This document shows positions 13,808-26,349 of a DNA stretch of 64,000 nt, piece after piece. Position numbers and translations under genes: made by a program. The notes under the pieces are model-generated. The model ran no database searches. It worked only from the letters and a program-made list of their open reading frames with translations, and was not told where the DNA came from. This DNA is from Juglans regia (lineage: Eukaryota > Streptophyta > Magnoliopsida > Fagales > Juglandaceae). Where the stretch lies: the NCBI RefSeq assembly GCF_001411555.2, contig NC_049910.1, positions 35,937,250-36,001,249 of the forward strand. The letters run 5' to 3'. Each line of letters starts with the position of its first letter. Within the stretch, counting starts at the first letter, position 1.

Positions 13808-14481
13808 ATGGATTCACTCCCAGAATTGACTGAGAGTTCTAATTCCGAGAACACCGGCATCACGGATTCTAGTACTACCAATAACACCTTAGCTGCCGCA
13901 AGCTCTTCTTCATCAGCTTCTGCTCCAAGCAGCCGCTATGAAAACCAGAAGCGCCGTGACTGGAACACCTTCGGCCAATACCTGATGAACCACCGGCCAC
14001 CTCTTTCCCTCTCCAGATGCAGCGGTGCCCATGTTCTCGAATTCCTCCGGTACAGCATAAATTAAGCAGCACTAATCGGTTCAAAAAGTTTAAGCTGTTA
14101 GACTTTAGAATTCTACAGCAAAGGTTATGTGATTTATCTATTTTCAACAGGTACCTCGACCAATTTGGCAAAACCAAAGTGCACACTCCAATCTGCCCCT
14201 TCTATGGTCTCCCAAACCCTCCAGCCCCTTGTCCATGCCCGCTGCGCCAGGCCTGGGGCAGCCTCGATGCGCTCATCGGACGCCTCCGAGCCGCGTTTGA
14301 AGAGAACGGAGGGCAGCCTGAAGTTAACCCTTTTGGGGCTCGAGCAGTTAGGCTCTATCTCCGCGAGGTTCGTGATTTGCAGTCAAAAGCAAGAGGGGTC
14401 AGCTATGAGAAAAAGAAGCGGAAGCGCTCCCGGCAACAGTTTCCACCAGGTCAGCTGCCACCCCCAGGTGCAAGCCAATAA
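13808..14481 (+). CDS. ALOG-domain (LSH) developmental regulator
   Basis: Two exons, 13,808-14,049 and 14,151-14,481, encode 190 residues. The 101-bp intron splits the Arg codon of [14 protein letters not shown]. The ALOG domain spans about residues 43-166: [18 protein letters not shown], the [19 protein letters not shown] core, a Cys-rich insert ([17 protein letters not shown]), [20 protein letters not shown], and [19 protein letters not shown] basic nuclear-localisation run KKKRKR is at 168-173. The N-terminus is Ser/Thr-rich and the Pro/Gln-rich C-terminus is short. Arabidopsis LSH and rice G1 proteins are plant nuclear regulators derived from a recombinase-like DNA-binding fold, acting in organ boundaries, meristems and light responses. 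The SLSRCSGAH segment plus KKKRKR tail suggests the LSH5-like branch, but I would not fix the paralogue. Confidence 0.93.
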
Positions 14482-16769
14482 AGAAATCCCCATTGTCCAT
14501 GATTCTACTCTCCGCTAGGCATCTTTAAATTGCCAAATTTCAAAATGGGTACTCCCTTGAATCTTTTTAAGAGCTAGTTAGGGTACTGTTTTGGTGTCTT
14601 TAGGGTTAAATTTCTAAAAGGTGCTAGCTATTATACACTGTGTTTCTGTGTATTCTGTTAACTTTTACATAAGCAGTGTTATGGATCTGGGATATCGTGA
14701 ATATGCATTTGATTCAGAAAACAGTGTTAGTATCACTGCAAGTAGACTGTCACTGGAAAAGTGTTAGCTGGGAGGAAATTAAAAAAATGTACTGGCTAGG
14801 AGATATGGTCTATATATGTCGAACTGAGCATATATTTTGCTCATGGTTTTATGTACTTAGAATATCCATCTACACAAATTTGCATATCATGTTGGCTTTC
14901 AAGTTTCATCTCTTTTCTCAAGGTTTTTTCCGTTTCTCCTATTTTTCATGGATATATTGATGGCAATTCAGTTCCAAAGTTTTTTAAGCTTGAAAGGACC
15001 TCAACAGAAGGATCATGACGTTCACGTCAGATGTGTCTAGCACTACTAAATATACTTTGTTTAATGGTTGCGTCACTGTAAATGATCGTCTGTTAATTCA
15101 TTTCTGCAAGTGTCATTACTTCTGATCACTCCCTCTTAAGTTGTGTCCCTCGATCGTTTGAGTTGCCACTTCTCCTACTTAACTGTCTGAAAAATAGTAG
15201 ATCATAGTATAAAAAAAGAGATACAAGGCCTTTAAGCATATATAGGTCATAACAAGCATGCATAGGCCTCAAAGCTTTGTAGTTCTTATTAACTATTAGT
15301 TGATCAATCACATGTGTCACTGAACTTTAACCTATCAACTTGTAAAGTTTCAAGGTGATTGACTGATATACATATATCCCGATACATGAAGAGGAGCAAG
15401 AAAAAATTGCACACTAAAAAAGTAGCGAAAGACAGAGGTAGCTTAAGCTAGGCTTAAAGCATTCAGAGAGTGAAATTACACACCCGGCCCTGAACACTGA
15501 AAGGATTAGCAACTGAAGTACTAGTACTACTTGTATATAACAACTCCAATCATGGAAAATATACTTTGTCCATATATACTTCAGCCACAAACCTATCATC
15601 TGAGCTAGAAAGGGGAAAAACAATGTTAGTACGTAGGCCTAATGATAGTACTGATCACGAACCAGCTTTTTATCCTTCTGGTTATTTGGTGAGATATATA
15701 TGAAACATTGAAACTAGCTACCATGCACTTAAATGCACAGAGGATATATCCGTGCTTCTAATCATTTGGAGTTATCAGGATTTGCTATAGAATGTTTGAA
15801 ATTAAATGAAGAGATCCGAAATAGTAATATCTATGATATCAACCATATTCCATGTTATATGCTGGATCGGAGTAGTAAGATTTTTGAACAATCTTGCAGG
15901 GTTGAATATGAAAACTGCATGTTTTTTTTTATCAGTGCATGGTATTCCATTCGTAAAAGACCTTGATGGTGACCTGATAATTAATTAAGAATTACTCAGC
16001 TAAATATTGATCTCTATGCACATGTAATTAATGGTTAAACAAATAGTAACACGGATTTAGAACGGATATATGCTTTCCTTGAATGGTGATGATCTAGAAG
16101 ATCTACTTCTTCTTCATGATGTTCTTTGTCAACCCAAATCTTTGCTTGGCCCTGTTTTCTGATCATCTTCGTTTGGACTAATTAATTGGCTTTTAATTAC
16201 TGTATATGCATTATACTTTTCAGTGATTTAATCGACAATTATGCATTGATTTTCGATCAAAACGAAATCTCATTAATTTTATGCTTTGCGGAATCATCTA
16301 TTAATGCACAGGGTTTATTAACTATTGAATGACATGATCTCATCTATATTTAGTTTTTTCGTTATGGATTTCCCGATTGTTTGGTCTGAACAATTAATCT
16401 ATTAGTTTGTAAAAAGTGCAACATTGTAAAGATAACGCGTACATGAAGTATTCTGTGACTTATTGTCAAATATCCATGTTCGTGTATTGTTTGTATAATT
16501 GCCTACTTTGTTAAGTCTTGATTATATATAGTTTCATCTCTTCCGATTGGAAAATGATAGTCGCAATCGTGAGCGTGTAAGTACCGCATAATCACTTTAA
16601 AAAAGTGAATATATTTGGGATCTACATGAAAAAAAAATTAATTTTTTAATAGTGGATCTCACTTTTCTTCAAAGTGACTTCACGACGCTCGCGTATTCTA
16701 TGACTGCACGTATCATTACTAGCTCATTCCGATTATATATGCAGTTTTTATTCTAATTTTGTAGATCAT

Positions 16770-17147
16770 GGCTGGTTTGGGAAGTGAGATGATATGTGAA
16801 TTTTGTGAATAGTAGTAAGATAGTTTATGAATAGTAGTGAAATAGTTTGAATTGAGTATTTTTTGAATTTTGGAAAATGAGTGAAAAAAAAGTTGAATAA
16901 AAATATTATAAAGTTAAAATATTATAAGAATAGTTTTATAATATTATTTTTATTTGGAGATTTGAAAAAGTTAGAATTGTTTTTTATTTTTATTTAAAAG
17001 TTTGAAAAAATTATAATGATTAGTTTGAAAATGTTATAATGATTAGTTTAAAAATTTTATATTTGAATTATGTTTGAGAATAAGATGGGATGAGATCAAA
17101 TAAGATCATATGAACATTTTGTGTCTAATCTAAGACCCCAAACAAGC
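16770..17147. mobile_element. MITE, ggctggtttggg-type ends
   Basis: The left end 'ggctggtttgggaagtgaga' is matched by the reverse complement of 'agaccccaaacaagcc' at the right. The interior carries 'gaatagtagtgaaatagttt', 'gttgaataaaaatattata' and 'gatttgaaaaagtt', which are diagnostic words of the abundant family in this window. Confidence 0.6.
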
Positions 17148-19569
17148 CTTTGTACTCCCAATGCTGTGGTGTTGAGAGCACTTGCTTTCAAAGTGATGGG
17201 GAATGTAGGGTGATATGCATGCTGTTTATATGCTTTCATATCTCTTGAAAATTATGAAACATATATCATGTACACTAGCGAGAGGATTTTATACATCAAA
17301 CAGATTAATATTCAAGTGTTACATATAGGAATTATCAAAATAGCTTCCCCATTGATCATTATGTTTTCCTTGATCCTAATTCAAATAAATACGAAATTAT
17401 GTGTATGGTAGGCGTGTGCGTGTATGCATGAGATCGATAGGGCTATAGATCAGTATTGGCCCTGCATGCTTTGTTTCAAAATAGAAAAATTATTCTTATC
17501 AGTCATTATTCACCACTCCACACCTTATGAAAAATTTATAGGCCGTGTGAGGCGTGAGAGTGAATAATGAATGATACATAACATTTTACTTCAAAATATA
17601 ACTCATATATAACGTCTTTGTAACCCAATGACATGATTTATATCCTTTATCAAAAGATTTTGATTAGAAGATATTCATGTACGTAGGAAAATTATACAAA
17701 TTTTAAGTGAAAATCTACATAATTGTATATATTGACTCATCTTATTATTACCTCTTATTGAATATTATTCATCATTAATAGACAAAAATTGACAAGTTTG
17801 TTGTGTACGCTACAAAATAGAATTCGATCCGAATCATGAGGGGTCTAATTAATATATATGTGACATATGCAGCTATAATAAGTGAATAAATTAGCTTAGC
17901 ATATGATCACTAATTAAATTAGGCCACATGATCATAAGCAAAAAGAGGAAAATTAAACGCGCGCGAGGGAAGGGGAGTGTTAACGCTAGCTATTTTCATT
18001 ATTTAATGCAGTCATCGTCAGTATCACATCAACCGATCGATAGTGCATGGGTAGTGATCAATAGCCAAATTCGTCACTCGAAAATGAGTACAATCATTAA
18101 ACAGATTTAGTGAAGCCAACTCCCAACCCACCCAATTAATCTACGATCGAGGATTTGTCACTATAAGATCAAGCTGCAGGTGGTAGCTGATGGCTTGAAA
18201 TGATGGGAAAAAGGTGGAGAAACAAAGACAAAGAGAGAGGCGGGCGGAGGCTGAAAAAGGAACGGGAATCTTGCATTTTCTCAAGCAATATGAGCCAAAT
18301 AGATCATGACCTTTGGTTTTTTATTTTTTTCTTTCTTTCTTTTGAGGGTAAAAGCAGAATCGGATGAATTAATTGGCCAGATGAATCAGAAGCATTAATG
18401 ATATCAAATAGTAGAGCCATGATATTAATACCCGTACGTACATGACGATCATGATGTCTGACTGACATAGACAAGCATCACACATTATATCTAAAGCAAT
18501 CAATATTTTTCAAGCACACATGATAGATAGCTCGTCTTCCTAGCTATTTGAAAGTTTACATGCATACCTATATCTCAAAAGGTAAAATGAAGAGCTAGAA
18601 ACATCATGTTCACTTCCTAATTAGTACCTGATCGTACCTGATCTCGGTGGTGTGGGATATTGTGGATATATGCTTAAGCCGTTTTTGTGTTTAATTTTTA
18701 CGTACCAATAAACCAAGCTGGGGAAGGAGATAAATTAAGATGATATGGCCTTCAATCACCATAAATTATATATAAGGGCACCTTGACAAGAAGCTGACAT
18801 GCATACATATAACTGATGATATAAGACTATAAAATGCATACCGGAAGAGAGAAAACCAAAACTGTACGTACTATGATGATTCCCCTAAAGAGAAGTGGCT
18901 CTTCTCTTCTTCTTGGGTTATGAGTCGTGAGTACTGTGTGTCAATGTCTGTACAGTACAGCTGATTGGAAGATAAACATGGTTTAAAGTAGGGTTGCGTC
19001 TCCATCAACGTTATTAATTATATATTCAGACGTACGTACGTATTTACTCATACATCATAAATTTAGCTCATTACACATATTCTTACATACGTAGATTTAG
19101 CTGATCTATGATTGCAACAAATAATTAAGCTGGTCGAGGAAAGAACATCACCCTCTCTCTCTCTCTCTCTCTCTCTAGGAAGTAAAGTCGAGCCATCAGT
19201 TCAGCAAAGCATGATCAGCTGTAGCCATAATATTGACGAAAGTTTTGTATACATTTTTTATCTGATCTCTTCTTTTTAGATTTTCTTTGCTGTTCACTAT
19301 CACGTGTGTCTTCCAGAAATTGAGCAAAAGACTCCCCCAAAAATTAATGGCAGAATTATTGCCGAAAGATTAACGTTCCCCATGAGTGCATGATTTATTT
19401 AAATTATTTTCTTGTGCCTGCAGGTTCCTCCAAATTAGGACAACCCCACTGCCCCCAGCCTTCACCTCCATGGTTATCTGCAACAGTTCTACTTGCAATA
19501 ACTTGTAATAGTCATGATCTGCACTATCTATATATGCTCTAAATGTTCGCCTGATTCTCTCTCTTTTGG

Positions 19570-19757
19570 GTTGTGTTTGGATGTTGAAGTGAGTTGAGTT
19601 GAGATGATAAAATATTATTAGAATATTATTTTTTAATATTATTATTATTTTGAGATTTGAAAAAGTAGAATTATTTATTATATTTTGTGTTGAAATTTGA
19701 AAAAGTTGTAATGATGAGTTGAGATGAGTTGAGATGAGTTTGACAACCAAACGAAGC
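19570..19757. mobile_element. MITE, short gtttggatgttgaagtgag family
   Basis: The left terminus is 'tgtttggatgttgaagtgag' and the right terminus is 'acaaccaaacgaagc', with tandem 'gagttgagat' units next to each end and a 'ttattattattttgagattt' core. Near-identical copies occur at 22,479-22,681 and 27,941-28,083, and inverted at 30,505-30,671. Confidence 0.7.
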
Positions 19758-21807
19758 TTTGATTGTTCAAAAAATGGAAATCATTATTTATTTTCTTTTA
19801 AAGATAATTTCTAATGATCAATGATCAGCATCCTATATATATATATATATAGATATATATATATATGTGTATGCATTGCTTGCTCTCGATAACAGTGGAG
19901 GGTGTTTCTGTATCAGAACTGGGAGGAAAGAAAAGGAAGAACTAATCTTAAAAGAATATATAAAAATCCTGTCTTGGGAAAAAAACACACACTTCTGTTG
20001 CTGTGGAACAGACACACTATAAGAAAACCCCATGTAAATGGTACGAGAATCCCGCGTTATATGGTCAATAAGACAGGACGATGAAATGGACCCAGAAAAC
20101 CAAAAAAAAAAAAAAAAAAAAGTAACCCCAAAAAGGTAAGGTGGGACCGAACAGACCCCACAACCGCGAAAACCTCCACGTGCAGTCTTGTCACCCATGT
20201 CGGCTACAGTGACATGACGGTGCGTTCTCTTCCATCCGTTCGTCTAGGCCCAGTCACCAACGTTTAGATCTTGCTACGTGGAAAATATTGACTGGCTGTC
20301 ACGTCCAAATCAAACTCACTTGGATTTCTTTTTACTTTTTTCTTTTGACGGACGTTTATGTGTGGGTCCCAGCTCATCGTTTCGATTTTCAACAGCCTGG
20401 GCATTCGGCATGTGTGGGTCCCACTCTTTTCCAGTCTTTGATTAGTCGTTTTCTGTACGGACCCTACCTCGGCCTTAAAACGATTTTTTTTAGTCAAACT
20501 ATTCAGGTGAGATGATCATTGATATATTTATTTCAGATGAAAAAATTTAATTGTAAATAATTATAAATATTAATATTTACATCAATTCAATATAATTGAT
20601 TAAAAAATAAGTTTAAATTTAAATTTAAAATATATAAATAATAATATTAATATATAAATTGATACGTAAATTTATTTATATATAATAAAACTCTATTAAT
20701 ATATTTATAATTATGAATTATATAATTATTACATAATCACTTTAAAAATAAATAAATAAAATAAAAATTTTATATGAAAAAATTAACTTTTTAATAATAA
20801 ATTATATCTTTTTTAAAAATAATTATACAATATTTATTTCTAATTATATATAAAATTACTCATTTATTATTTACCGAGTCACGGAAATCACGACTGATTT
20901 GATATCTTATAAAAAATGTTTTACTTATTCGATTTTTACATAATATTTGATAAATTAATAAAAATAATATATATTTTTTTTCCAAATACGTATTTAGTGT
21001 ATTAAATATTTGTTAAGCTTCTGCTTCTTGTTATAAACTTATAAGTATCAGTTTATCGTCTTAAGTCAGAACAATTTGTCAATTACAAATAGATTTTCTT
21101 TGACTTTATCGCATCAATAAGAGTAAATATTAAATTTGATTAAGGTTAGATATAGTATTAGATTATACAAATCTCACGTATTTTTTTTTTAAATAAAGTG
21201 AGTCTATTATTAAAAAAATAATTTTTATCTAAGTCTCAAATTTATCTATTTTTTAAAAAAAAATACACGAAATTTATACATTTTAAAACTATAAAAATCA
21301 TTTCTCATTTTTTTTTCATATCTAGAATCACATATTTAAAAAGAAAATAATGTATAAAATAAATGTTTTATCTATAAAGTAATATTATAAAATAAATTTC
21401 TCTTATTAAATCAAATCATACTAATTTATAAATTTAGTTTTAAGAAATTAATAACATATCTAACACTTTATATATATATATAGAGAGAGAGATATATATA
21501 TATATATATAAACACACTAGGTGGAGCATGTAATGTCAATTACAGGTGAGTCAGTGAGTTGTAAGAATCGGAGATTCTGCACAGCAAGCTGTCCCAGTCC
21601 TATAATTTTTTCTGGCTCGAAATGCCAAGACTTTTTTCCTATCTCTTCGTATGGTTCCTTCCTTATTTGATATTAATTAATTAATTAATTTATTTATGGG
21701 AGGAAAGTCAGTCAGTCATGTACAAGCTGTTACCAACAAGACATGCATTTTCTGCGCAACGAACACCAAGTTCACAACTCTTCTCATAGTGTTGATGGTA
21801 CCAGTAA

Positions 21808-22409
21808 GAGCATTGGCAATGGACTAGCCATTGCCAAGTCTAAAATTTGGCTAAAATCTTACATTTTAGTTATTGTATTAATTTTTGACTATCTAAGTCC
21901 ACATTGGACTAGTCATTTTAAAGTCAAAATAATATTATTATATTATATATTTTAATAATATTTGACAAATTTTTTTTTTCATATTTTTAAATATACTTCA
22001 TATATTTTAATAATATTTGATAAAAAAAAATTATACAACAATTCTTGAAACCAACAAATTAATTTTTGCTAACCTTTTTTTTTTGCTATTTATATTTTTA
22101 TATTGTGTATTAAGCTAATAATGATAGAAAATAAATGTACCCTCAATTAGAAACTTTATCATAAAAAAAAAGTAATTTGGCAAGAAAAATTACCAAAAAG
22201 GGAGGGAAAGGGAGGGAAATTGAGAAAAAATAATAAAAAACTCATTTGGTCCTTCAATAGTGTATAGCCAAATATAGCTAGGTGGGAAAAATTACTGTAG
22301 CTCAAAACTAAAATATATGGCTATAGCTAGTTCAATGTAGAAATTTTGTGATAAAAAAAGGTAAAATTTGCACTTGGCTTTGGCAATGGCTAGGCCATTG
22401 CCAATGCTC
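21808..22409. mobile_element. 602-bp Tourist-like MITE with TAA duplication
   Basis: The element is bounded by perfect 15-bp inverted termini (GAGCATTGGCAATGG at the left, its reverse complement at the right), extending to about 30 bp with one mismatch. The 3-bp TAA is duplicated at 21,805-21,807 and 22,410-22,412. Each terminus is itself nearly palindromic (tggcaatgg..ctagccattgcca). A TAA/TTA duplication with short termini fits the PIF/Harbinger (Tourist) superfamily. There is no transposase inside. Confidence 0.85.
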
Positions 22410-22478
22410 TAAGTACTGAAGAAAGCCAAAAAATGTAGCAAAACTCCAGCATGAGCTAGCAGTAGAGAGTACTCTTAG

Positions 22479-22681
22479 GTTGTGTTTGGATGTTGAAGTG
22501 AGTTGAGTTGAGTTGAGTTAAGTTGAGATGATAAAATATTGTTATAATATTATTTTTTAATATTATTATTATTTTAAAATTTGAAAAAGTTGAATTATTT
22601 ATTATATTTTGTATTGGAATTTGAAAAAATTGTAATGATGAATTGAGATGAGTTGAAATGAGTTTGGAATCCAAACGAAGC
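22479..22681. mobile_element. MITE, same short family as 19,570
   Basis: It begins 'gttgtgtttggatgttgaag' and ends 'tttggaatccaaacgaagc', with the same 'gagttgagttgagt' subterminal repeats and internal 'ttattattattttaaaattt'. It lies about 70 bp from the end of the Tourist-like MITE, so the two are close neighbours rather than nested. Confidence 0.7.
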
Positions 22682-22797
22682 AGACCCCAAAGTTGGCCAA
22701 CCCCGGCCAGTTTCATCCCCCACAGCAAGCACGCACGCACGCAGCCAAACACCAACGTCTATCCAACTTGTAGATTCGTCCTTCAACCTTGTTTGTG

Positions 22798-22840
<43 letters not shown>

Positions 22841-23772
22841 AATTGATATTATTTTATATAATACGTTATATCCTCTTTATAATAAAAATGATTTTACAAT
22901 CTAACATATCATATTAAGTTACATTCGTTTGTAGGTTTATTAATGCAAAAATTATTTTGTAGCTAACATTTCTCTAGTTTTAATGAAATTACCATTATTC
23001 AATTGACTAGCTAGTTTACTATCATTTTGGCTGAATTATATAATATTTTTTTATCCAATATTTGGAATTTTTTTAAAGAAAACTTGGTTAAATAAAAGCA
23101 TTTTTAATTTAATAAAACTAGAAAATAGAAAAAAAAAAAAAAAGAAAAAAGAGGAACATTTATGCAAGCAATTCAATGATAATTGTTATCATTTGTTATG
23201 ATAAATAAATAATAAAGTTGGCAAGCTTGAGAATCAATAATTGAAAAATTATTGATAAAAAATGAATATCTAACAGAATATCATTTCTTAATAAAATAAA
23301 TAATGAATATCATTTCTTAATCCGTAAAGGAAAATTACAGTTTTCAGGACTCTCTATTGAGAATTAATGGAGCATTCTTCTGAGATATATTTTTCAATGC
23401 ATGTCGTTTTTCAACTCGGAAAGTTCATAAAACTTCATTTCTTCATCTGGTCAATGGGTTGAGAAGGAGAGATGCTTTCTAATGGGCCCCCTCGATTGAA
23501 GATTTTTCTTTGAAATTATGTACCCAAGAAAACGAGAGCTAGGCCCAATATAGGAGTATTGAATGTGCCATCAGAACTGGAAACTGAATCTTGTGCTATT
23601 CATTTGCCAACTAAATCACCTCAACTAATCCACCTTGAACTTTTGTATTTCTTTATCTATCTATAAAATGCTTGATTAGAAAAAAAAAAAAATCACCTCA
23701 ACTAACTAACTAACTAACTAACTAACTACTTTACCTATATTAGGTTCAATTCAGTCACTCACCTATATTAAT

Positions 23773-24010
23773 TAGGCCTGGTTTGAGGAAGACTAGGAGA
23801 TATGCAGAATTGGGAACCCAGGTTGGTAAGCCTATCTCAATCCATCCTAAACAAATTATTGATAAGATCCATTACCTTTTTAACTTTTTATAAAAAAATT
23901 AAACTCATCCTGATTTATTTCATATATTCAAACACACCTTAATGAGACTTACAAAATACTATTATTGACCAACTCAAATCTGAGATGACCTCAACATCCA
24001 AACGCAGTCT
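23773..24010. mobile_element. Diverged MITE of the gtttgg family
   Basis: The left end 'ggtttgaggaagactagg' and the right end 'ctcaacatccaaacgcagtc' are weak inverted partners. The interior has 'tatctcaatccatcctaaac' and 'gatgacctcaacatcc'. More diverged than the other copies. Confidence 0.4.
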
Positions 24011-24204
24011 TAGTTTTTATCTAGTATCAATTATAGAATATTTTCATAATTTGACTTGAAGTTGAGAAAATTATTGTCCCTTTATTGAGGTCTAAAATTT
24101 AAAGGAATTAGGGACAATTTTTTATTTCGAGGGATGCAAAGATTTCTTTAATTTTCATTGTTATTTTCTTGGGAAAGTTCCTAGCAGCAAGTACTCATTT
24201 TGTT

Positions 24205-24501
24205 ACCACTAAGGACGGTGGTTCGATGGTCCATAAGTTTGACAGCAGGCACTAGGTCTTAAGATTGAATCTCGCAATGGAAAGTGCTCATAATTATTGG
24301 TGGCCCATTGACTCATGGACCATTGATGCCGTCGTGGAACTGGGGTTAGGCCATGGCTCAAGTTCGACTTATAAGGAACCTATGCAGTTCTTGCCATCTA
24401 GGTCCCTGGCTCCCCAACGGATTTGGTGCTACTATGGTCATCCTAGTAGGGAAGCCATGTCCGTGTCCCTCCAACCCCTTTTAGCCGAGAAAAAAGAAAA
24501 A
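24205..24501 (+). mobile_element. SINE with 16-bp target duplications
   Basis: It is flanked by aagtactcattttgtt (24,189-24,204) and aagtacccattttgtt (24,502-24,517), 15 of 16 identical. The body contains an A-box-like TGGTTCGATGG (24,219-24,229) and a degenerate B box around 24,263-24,274 (GATTGAATCTC), and ends in a G/A-rich tail. The sequence differs from the SINE at 8646, so this looks like a second family. A 99-codon open frame that spans it is not a gene. Confidence 0.8.
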
Positions 24502-24726
24502 AAGTACCCATTTTGTTGGACAACAAAGAATGTATTGAGAACCTCAGACTCAATCATCCATTGATGAGAATCTGATAAACTACATAATTCTCTTCAATTT
24601 TATAAAAACAGAAGCAGAGATCAACCTCATGCACCACCAGAGAGGAGATCAAAAGAATCAACATAATAAAGAATCACCACAAGAATTAAACTCACAATAC
24701 ATATATATATATATACATACACATGA

Positions 24727-26058
24727 TCAAATGCCAGCCGAAACTAACCCGTGCAATGTAACAATGCCAATCAACTTATTCCGGTAATCAACCACCGGCA
24801 AAAACTGCACAGGAGATGGTGGTGCTTCCATTCTTTTCATTGCCTCCACCGCCATTGAATCTGGACCGATGGTTCTCGGCATCCTGAAATAACCCGAGGC
24901 TGTTAGTAATTTGCAGGTCTTATTCATCCCTCTCTCCCTCCTTAACGTCTGTGTTCGTTAAGCCATTTCTTGTAGGTTTCAATTCAAGAATAGTTTCAAA
25001 GAATTTGACTTCTCAGCAGCCATAGACACCCAAAATACTCTTTTTAAGCAACTCATTTCACAGGAATTACAAAGCCAAGAAATGAATTTATTTTTGCTTC
25101 TATTACCTGTTGCACATTTCTCCTACTGTGAGCTTAAAAATGGCTTCTCCGCTAGCCTTGAGTGTGCGCCGGAGATCACCATCGGTAAATGTACCGATCA
25201 GGTGGTACTCTTCATCTATAACAACCAGGCATCCACATCCTTTACTTGTCAGCTCCACTAGCTGATCCATTATCAAATCTCCTTCCCTGCAAACTGGAAG
25301 CTCCTCTTGTTTCTTCATAACATCTTTTACCTGAATCTCATACGAGTTATAACCTGTTAATCTACAAATATTTAACAGATAAATTCTTGAGTTTTAATCG
25401 AGGCCCGAAACCTGACCTTGAAGATGAGACTCTTCCCGATCCGACCAGCGGGGTGGTTCGCGGCGTATTCTTCTTTGGTCAAGTTCCTGGCCCCCATGAG
25501 CGCGATCGCCACCGTATCCCCGAATACCATCTGGATAGCTGTCGACGTCACCGGCGCCAGATCGAACGGGCACAATTCCCTCTCCAGCGGCAAATGCACG
25601 TTCATGTCGCAAGCCGCCGCGAGCGCATTGCCCTCCACGGACGTGACCGAGGCGAGGTACGCGCCCTTAGCCCGCGCGCACGGAACGAGGCGGAGGAGCT
25701 CCTCGGTGGTCCCGGACTTGCTGAACAAGACGACGACGTCGCGAAATGTGAGAATCCCGATGTCTCCGTGGAGGGCGTCGACGGGGGAGATGAAAGCGGA
25801 GCGGATGCCGAGGGAGACAAGGGTCTGGGAGATCTTGTTGGCAACGAAGCCGGACTTACCGACGCCGGTGAAGAAGATAGTTCCGGAGGCAGAGAGGAGG
25901 GTACGCGCGAATGATAGAGTTTGGGGGAGCGATAGGTTGTGGAAGAAGAAGTTCAGGTGTTTCTGCTGGCATTTGAAGAGGTTGAGGAGGGTAGTCTCGT
26001 CGATTCGGAGGTGTGGAGGTACGTTGTCGGACGGAGAGTGTTGTGGGAGAGAACCCAT
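24727..26058 (-). CDS. SETH3: D-arabinose-5-phosphate isomerase (SIS + two CBS domains)
   Basis: Three exons on the minus strand, 26,058-25,417, 25,330-25,107 and 24,883-24,727, encode 340 residues. The enzyme interconverts ribulose-5-phosphate and arabinose-5-phosphate, the first step towards KDO, a sugar of rhamnogalacturonan II in pectin. The SIS sugar-isomerase domain covers about residues 45-205, with [12 protein letters not shown] (Lys68), [31 protein letters not shown] and [13 protein letters not shown] (His202). Two CBS domains follow at about 220-285 ([20 protein letters not shown]) and 295-340 ([19 protein letters not shown]). Start at MGSLPQHS follows the family, but three in-frame upstream ATGs (26,097, 26,148, 26,229) are also open. 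The first exon is strikingly GC-rich compared with its surroundings. Sequence and length closely match Arabidopsis SETH3 as I recall it. Confidence 0.94.
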
Positions 26059-26349
26059 TGTCTCCGGCGGACATGCGAGATCTGAGGTTGATGGCATTAA
26101 CAGTGACGAGTGTAAATTGTCGCCGTTATTATTATATGTCGGTGTCATTACGGCTTCGCTGTAATAACAACGATAGGCTTTGTCGGTGGCGGTGCAAATG
26201 AATGTATGCTGTATAGAATCTGTACACATGCTGACACGAGACACGACATGCAATTTGAGAGAAAAGTAGTATGACTGTAGAAATTTTTAGGGAAAAAAAT
26301 AATAAATTATATATATTTTTATGGTAATTAATGTGACAAATTTGTATAT

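Larger units (their letters stand above)
14482..24204. other. Long intergenic region, no host gene seen
   Basis: After the 3' UTR of the ALOG gene this is AT-rich DNA with many AGCTAGC, ACGTACGT and GATCATG-like words but no supported coding region. It contains MITEs (16,770-17,147; 19,570-19,757; 21,808-22,409; 22,479-22,681; 23,773-24,010), a (CT)n run near 19,152-19,176, (TA)n runs near 19,835, 21,475 and 22,803, and an (AACT)n run near 23,698-23,727. A GC-richer island at about 20,120-20,480 has ACGTG cores, with CACGTG near 20,178, but no convincing gene. Confidence 0.6.

Noticed and set aside
14017..14150. Upstream extension of the second ALOG exon as a separate ORF
   Set aside because: The extension reads through the intron. 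The spliced product restores the ALOG core exactly, so the extension is not coding.
20012..20026. CACTATAAGAAAAC word resembling a CACTA terminus
   Set aside because: No partner terminus, no subterminal repeats and no 3-bp duplication nearby.
19833..20198. 121-codon minus-strand frame
   Set aside because: It runs through a long T run and TA microsatellite (poly-Phe, then Tyr-Ile repeats) with no motif. A chance frame.
24265..24564. 99-codon frame near the isomerase 3' end
   Set aside because: It lies across a SINE defined by target duplications and has no protein similarity that I recognise.
25387..26164. Long plus-strand open frames of 175 and 248 codons
   Set aside because: They are antisense to the GC-rich first exon of the isomerase gene, whose SIS domain is unmistakable, and they have no domain of their own.
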